Positions 59,550-64,000 of a stretch of 64,000 nt of DNA are shown here, piece after piece. The notes beneath the pieces are model-generated. The model did not search any database and was not told the origin of the DNA. It saw nothing but the letters and a program-made list of their open reading frames with translations. Origin of the DNA: Corylus avellana (taxonomy: Eukaryota > Streptophyta > Magnoliopsida > Fagales > Betulaceae); assembly GCF_901000735.1 (NCBI RefSeq), contig NC_081543.1:26183515-26247514 (forward strand), read 5' to 3'. Made by a program: the position numbers and the translations under genes. Within the stretch, counting starts at the first letter, position 1. Each line of letters starts with the position of its first letter.

Positions 59550-60429
59550 ATAATTAATCTAAATCCTTATTTAACCGAACCATATTGAAGCAGGTTTCTA
59601 TTGACTCCAAACTTCAAAACAATGAGACACATGTAGCTTCGTTAGGTTTATGAGCAATCATGCGCAAAATAGTAAGAATTTCATTTTATCAACTTAATAT
59701 AGAATTTGATGTGGCAAAAAAAGTTAAAAGAGACTTGGCTCAACGTCATAGCAAAGAACCTTAAAGACATGCTTTAGTTGAAATGTGCATTGACCTTCTA
59801 TACTCGCATTTCTGTACTCTATTTCTGTACTAAAAAATACAGTACAGAAATGGCAAAAAAGGAGTGCAGCAGATACTGCAACTTAAACAAATCAACTAAT
59901 GCGCCTCTTCTATACTCGCATTGACCTTCTATATTGTACATTAAACGCCTCATGAAGTACACAAATAGTAATGACGAATTTGCAACAAAGAATTTACAAC
60001 TGTATAGAAAGTTGACTAAGAGATCTCAAAGTAACATTGGAAAAGAGAATCCATACATTGCTGCAGCATAACAAGATCTCAGGCAAGGTTTTGGGCACCC
60101 CATCCATGTTGCATATAGTTTTCTTTTGAAGTTGCTTGACAATCCAAATTAAAGAACATTAATCTCAAACTGTTGACCCTCTGTTTACCAAAGAATATAG
60201 TAGATGGAGATAATACAAGTTCCCTTAACTATCCTAAGTATTTCATATTCTCCTCTCCTAAAATAAGTAATACCCCAAGATACTTTTCAAAGTTGTAATA
60301 TTCTCAAATCACCTCAAATCTTGCCAGACAAAAATCAAATCTTCAAAATTCCTAATTCTATTAGAACCATGTCTTGTATTTATCTATGATATAAAATACA
60401 ACCTTATTATGGTCCGCATGAGTCTCCCT
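59550..60429. other. non-coding between hAT and CACTA
   Basis: AT-rich; a short palindrome built on TTTCTGTACT..AGTACAGAAA at 59810-59852. The left terminus of the CACTA element was not found here. Confidence 0.5.
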
Positions 60430-60785
60430 TAGACCACCTTGATGATAGCGAGCAACAAGACATTGCTCAGCTTTTGGGCATGTATGACGGATATCGACTG
60501 GTATTTCCAGGTGATATGGAAGGGTAGATCCCTCTCCATAATCCATACGGTCGGGCAGGCATGGCCCAGATGGGGTATTTACCAGCCAGCCAGTTTGGAC
60601 AGAGTTCTCAAGGACACGTGGAGCAGCTAGACAGCCACCATAGTGTAGGTACGGCCGAAAGTTTTTTGGAAATATTGCAAGTTTTTTTTGTAGTTTTTAA
60701 CTATATTGGTGCGATATCAATTATATTATTTAACTACAACTACAACTTCATAGAATTCTAAATATTCTAAAAAACATACAACGCA

Positions 60786-63305
60786 GGTCCCAAAGACAGT
60801 AAGACACAGGCCGATGAAGACATGATTGGTGGGACACAGGACATGGCTGACCCGCAGCCCACCGGCCTTGCTCCCGATGACCAGTTACGCCCTCGGCAGG
60901 TCCAGACCATAAGTAAGTGTATATGTTCGAATGTCGTGTATATATGTCTTAATTTAGTTGTAATTAGTATTGAATTCGACATAACTTACATCAGTAATTT
61001 TTTAATCTGTTAGGTACCGATTCAGATGGAAACACCATTATTGAGGTGTTTACCATCCTTGACTCGCACAGGTTGCCGGGAGTCCCCGCCAGCAAATGGA
61101 TCATACTGGAGTACAATGCAGCATGCCAGCCCGTCGGCTTTAGCTCCATGAGGTTTAAACGGATGGCTGGAGACGTAATAAGGAGCGAAAATTATGTCCG
61201 AATACCGGCCAATTGGACGAAGGTACCGCAGCGTACCAAGGAGGATATTTGGGACGCCTTGATGGTATGTGTTGCATATTATGTAAAACACTTATAATGT
61301 ATATATGAATGAATACGCTCTAAGTTGCACACATATATTATAGGTTTTTTTAATTTAACAAGTTTGAACATGTGCGAGCATACTTTTTCGTCCCGCCAGA
61401 ATTCAATTTGCAAGCCATAAAGAATGAAGCATTCAGGGATATGGGATCAAAGCTGCAGACTTGGAGGCACGAGCTTAAAAAAGTTTGTGGCATTACGGAG
61501 GAAGATACTCCGAATACTGTACGGGCAAGAGTGGGGGAACAAACACTCTCTGAGTACAATGCCGAAGACATGGAGATCTTATTGGAGAGATGGTGTACTC
61601 GGGAGAATAAGGTAGGTTATGAGTTAAACTATTCATTTTGTGTAGTGTCATTAAGTGGTTTTATTAACATATATATGTCATGTAAAACCAAATTGCCTCT
61701 TTATTGTGTAGTGTCACGAATAAAGAGTACTAAAACCAAATTTCCTTAGATTATTAACATATCAATAATGGTAACTGTGTAGGACTATGCGGCAAAAATG
61801 AAGAGCTTGCGAGCAAAAAATAATACGCCCCATTGCACCGGATCGAAGAGCTATGCCAGGGCGACACATGAGGAGGTAAGTGTGTAATTTACCATGTAAA
61901 CAACAAATCATTTGATATATTTAAAAATATATGTATGTCCTATTTTTTCGGCAGGCCATATGTCTGGGCACTTATCCTACTCGTGCACAGAGTTACATCA
62001 CCACGCACACGAAGACGGACGGTACATATCCGAATGATATAGTGAAGGAGAGATGTGTATGCTACTGACATTTCATATGTTGTTTTGTTTATATATTTGA
62101 TAAATTATTTGCAATTAACAGTTGTATGACTCACTGACCCAATAATTAATGTAACATACAGGAAATGATGAGGGAGCTTATACCCACCAACCCTGCAGCG
62201 TCGTCTAGCGTCACAGAGGGAACGGTCAAGCGGGCGCCAAACGACGCGTATGCACAGGCGCATGGAAATAAGCCTGAGTACGCCGGTAGGGTTCGGCAGG
62301 CTGGATCGAATATTCTGCCTGTGCGGGGGTCCATATGCTCATACTATACACCGTCACAAGCACGGTCAGAAAACACCAGGCACTCCATGATATCACAAGA
62401 AACGCTTGACGGAGCTCTTGAGGCGGAGAGGGCCAAGCACAAGGAAGAGATAGATGCATTGGTGGCCGTGAACAATGCACGTCAGGCAACGTTTGACGCC
62501 CGTTTGCGCCAGATCGAGGAAATTGTGCGGTTCAGCTCCGCACCAGACAGAGATTCCCCACCCATTGCGGTGGTGCCATCGTCGATCGATAGTGGAGCAG
62601 GTAATGACATTTTTTAATGGTCGATGTGTTTTTAGAACTTTACCTATACATATGTGAACTTCTAAATTTAGAGTTTGGATATGTTGTAGTCATTCTCTTA
62701 ATTAATGATGTAAATCCTGTTGAATTTGGTTTATATATCATAGTTGGTTTGGTGGTGAATGTAGGTATGAGCTTTGCATTTGAAGTGTTTATTGGTATTA
62801 TGAGATCGATGGACCACTATGCCACCTTGTAGAACATTAACAATCTAGTGTATGTGATTGTGTGAGAGTATGAAACGATCAAGTATTTACTAGGTGAATA
62901 TCATAATTTTAAGTAGTTAATATAACATGATTTGAATATATGTAAAGTCCTATGTGTTAATATCCTCAACAAATAAACACTATGTTAATATCTCACATAA
63001 TTGCCATGGCAAAAATGAAGCGCATCTACTCATGTCTATAAATTTAACAAAAGCATTGATTGCTCTGTGGAATAAATTTTTGTTTTTTTTTTATATGCAT
63101 TTTTTGCTAATTAACTTCATCATCGTTTTACCCATATTTGTTATATCATTTACTGTGTTAGACTCAACAACTGAGTTGGGTGAATATTCGGACATTTTTT
63201 CTTTTAGTTTACATAGTGTGAATATTTGGTGATTGTTTGTTATTATCATTTGTAGGTGATGGACATCATGGAGAGGATGCTATGAATGTCAATAATTCGC
63301 ATTGA
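60786..63305 (+). CDS. CACTA-encoded protein with plant transposase (Ptta/En/Spm) domain
   Basis: Exons 60786-60912, 61014-61264, 61363-61611, 61783-61875, 61955-62056, 62162-62600 and 63256-63305 join with compatible phases to a TGA at 63303-63305. Recognisable stretches: WIILEYNAACQPVGF, IPANWTKVPQRTKEDIWDAL, HELKKVCGITEED and NNTPHCTGSKSYARATHEE, typical of the Transposase_24 protein of plant CACTA elements. A coiled-coil-like EAERAKHKEEIDALVAVNN follows near the C terminus. In CACTA elements this accessory protein binds the subterminal repeats; the catalytic transposase is not in view. An upstream exon-like stretch (60430-60647) has a TAG at 60525-60527, so the N-terminal part is probably broken. 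Confidence 0.75.
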
Positions 63306-63639
63306 ATGTCTGGTTCGCCATTCATACTTGTATTAAAGTTACTTTGTCGATGTAATTGTAGTTATGATAGTTTTTTGTGATGATAATAGATATAGTTAAA
63401 TTGGTGTATATTATGTTATTTGTAGTTGGTTATTCGCACTTGGTATATATGTTATTTTTTGTGTCTTGATGTTAATGGATATATGACTTATGTTATTTGT
63501 ATAAATTGATGGAAAAATAGCTAGAATTATTTGCAATGATTGATGGATAAATTGTATATCATGTTAATTGTGATCCAAAATTCGGGTATAGTCCCGAAAA
63601 AATTAAAAAAAATATATGGGGGGGGCGGGAAATTTTTTT

Positions 63640-63983
63640 TTAAAACTAACCATAATTTCTGACGTGTCACAAGATTGACACATCAAAAAAATTTCTGACG
63701 TGTCAGAATATTGACATGTTAGAAAAAATTTTGACACGTCAAAAAAAATTATGAGGGTCATTTTTGGCACGTCATAATTTTCTGACATGCCAGAAAATGA
63801 CACGTCAAAAAATAATTTCTAACGTGTTAAAATCTAACACGTCAGAAATTTTCCATTTCTGACACACATAATTTCAACGCGTGAAACATGTCAGAAAGGC
63901 CCCGTCATGAGCGTTTTTTGATGTGTCAGACTATCTAACGCGTCAGAAAACGTTCATCAGAAAATTATTAATTTTTTGTAGTG
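63640..63983. repeat. CACTA subterminal repeats and right terminus
   Basis: More than ten copies, in both orientations, of a TTTCTGACGTG(T)-like unit in about 340 bp, closing with the inverted CACTACAAAAAAT terminus. The unit is also used by the elements at 2441 and 5692, implying the same transposase recognition. Confidence 0.85.
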
Positions 63984-64000
63984 GGTCTGTCACTGCTGAT

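Larger units (their letters stand above)
60430..63983 (+). mobile_element. CACTA (En/Spm) element, right part
   Basis: Plus-strand coding exons followed by a subterminal region (63640-63983) dense in TTTCTGACGTG-like direct and inverted repeats, ending TTTTTTGTAGTG at 63983, i.e. CACTAC inverted. The left terminus is not recognisable, so the element is truncated on that side or its end has decayed. Confidence 0.8.

Overview
The window is nuclear DNA of a flowering plant, most likely a woody eudicot. It is AT-rich, with spliced genes (GT..AG introns plus two apparent U12-type introns), plant-type gene families (a kinesin-14 with a calponin-homology domain, a B3-domain protein, a LysM receptor ectodomain) and a dense load of plant transposons (copia, CACTA, hAT, MULE- and Tourist-like MITEs). 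Four 100-N runs mark assembly gaps of unknown true size. No tRNA, rRNA or CRISPR was seen.

Two genes look complete and unbroken after splicing by eye. One is a kinesin-14 gene on the minus strand (coding exons 45377 down to 36531; 21 exons, 3318 nt, 1105 aa). The other is a small gene on the plus strand (51851-55168; 5 exons, 492 nt, 163 aa) resembling the BORC subunit 6 family. A single-exon B3-domain gene (10620-10048, minus) is also intact.

Most of 2.4-37 kb is a nest of duplicated, inverted and decayed copies of one ancestral neighbourhood. Read outward from the kinesin 3' end, its order seems to have been kinesin, a non-coding 3' flank, a LysM ectodomain gene and a B3 gene. A block from this flank occurs at 3.2-5.6 kb, 6.2-8.65 kb and, partly, 35.8-36.4 kb. 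A 5'-truncated, mutated kinesin copy lies at 11.0-15.9 kb on the opposite strand to the intact gene. A unit of about 6.6 kb (kinesin 3' exon, broken B3, broken LysM, retroposon, viral movement-protein relic) is present twice, at 15.24-21.82 kb and 26.74-33.37 kb. The two are separated by a gap and a decayed copia element whose LTR edge coincides with the start of the second unit. Filled and empty MITE sites give the order of events: the 3.2 and 6.2 kb blocks form one lineage, and the 15 and 27 kb units another.

The right-hand part (46.6-64 kb) is intergenic DNA with a Tourist-like MITE, a MULE-type MITE with an 11-bp target duplication, the BORC6-like gene (a roughly 1 kb MITE in intron 3), a hAT MITE, a decayed hAT with a TTF-type zinc-finger transposase (minus strand), and the 3' part of a CACTA element whose last six exons splice cleanly to a stop. 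CACTA ends with the same TTTCTGACGTG-like subterminal motif also lie at 2.4-3.2 kb and 5.7-6.2 kb.
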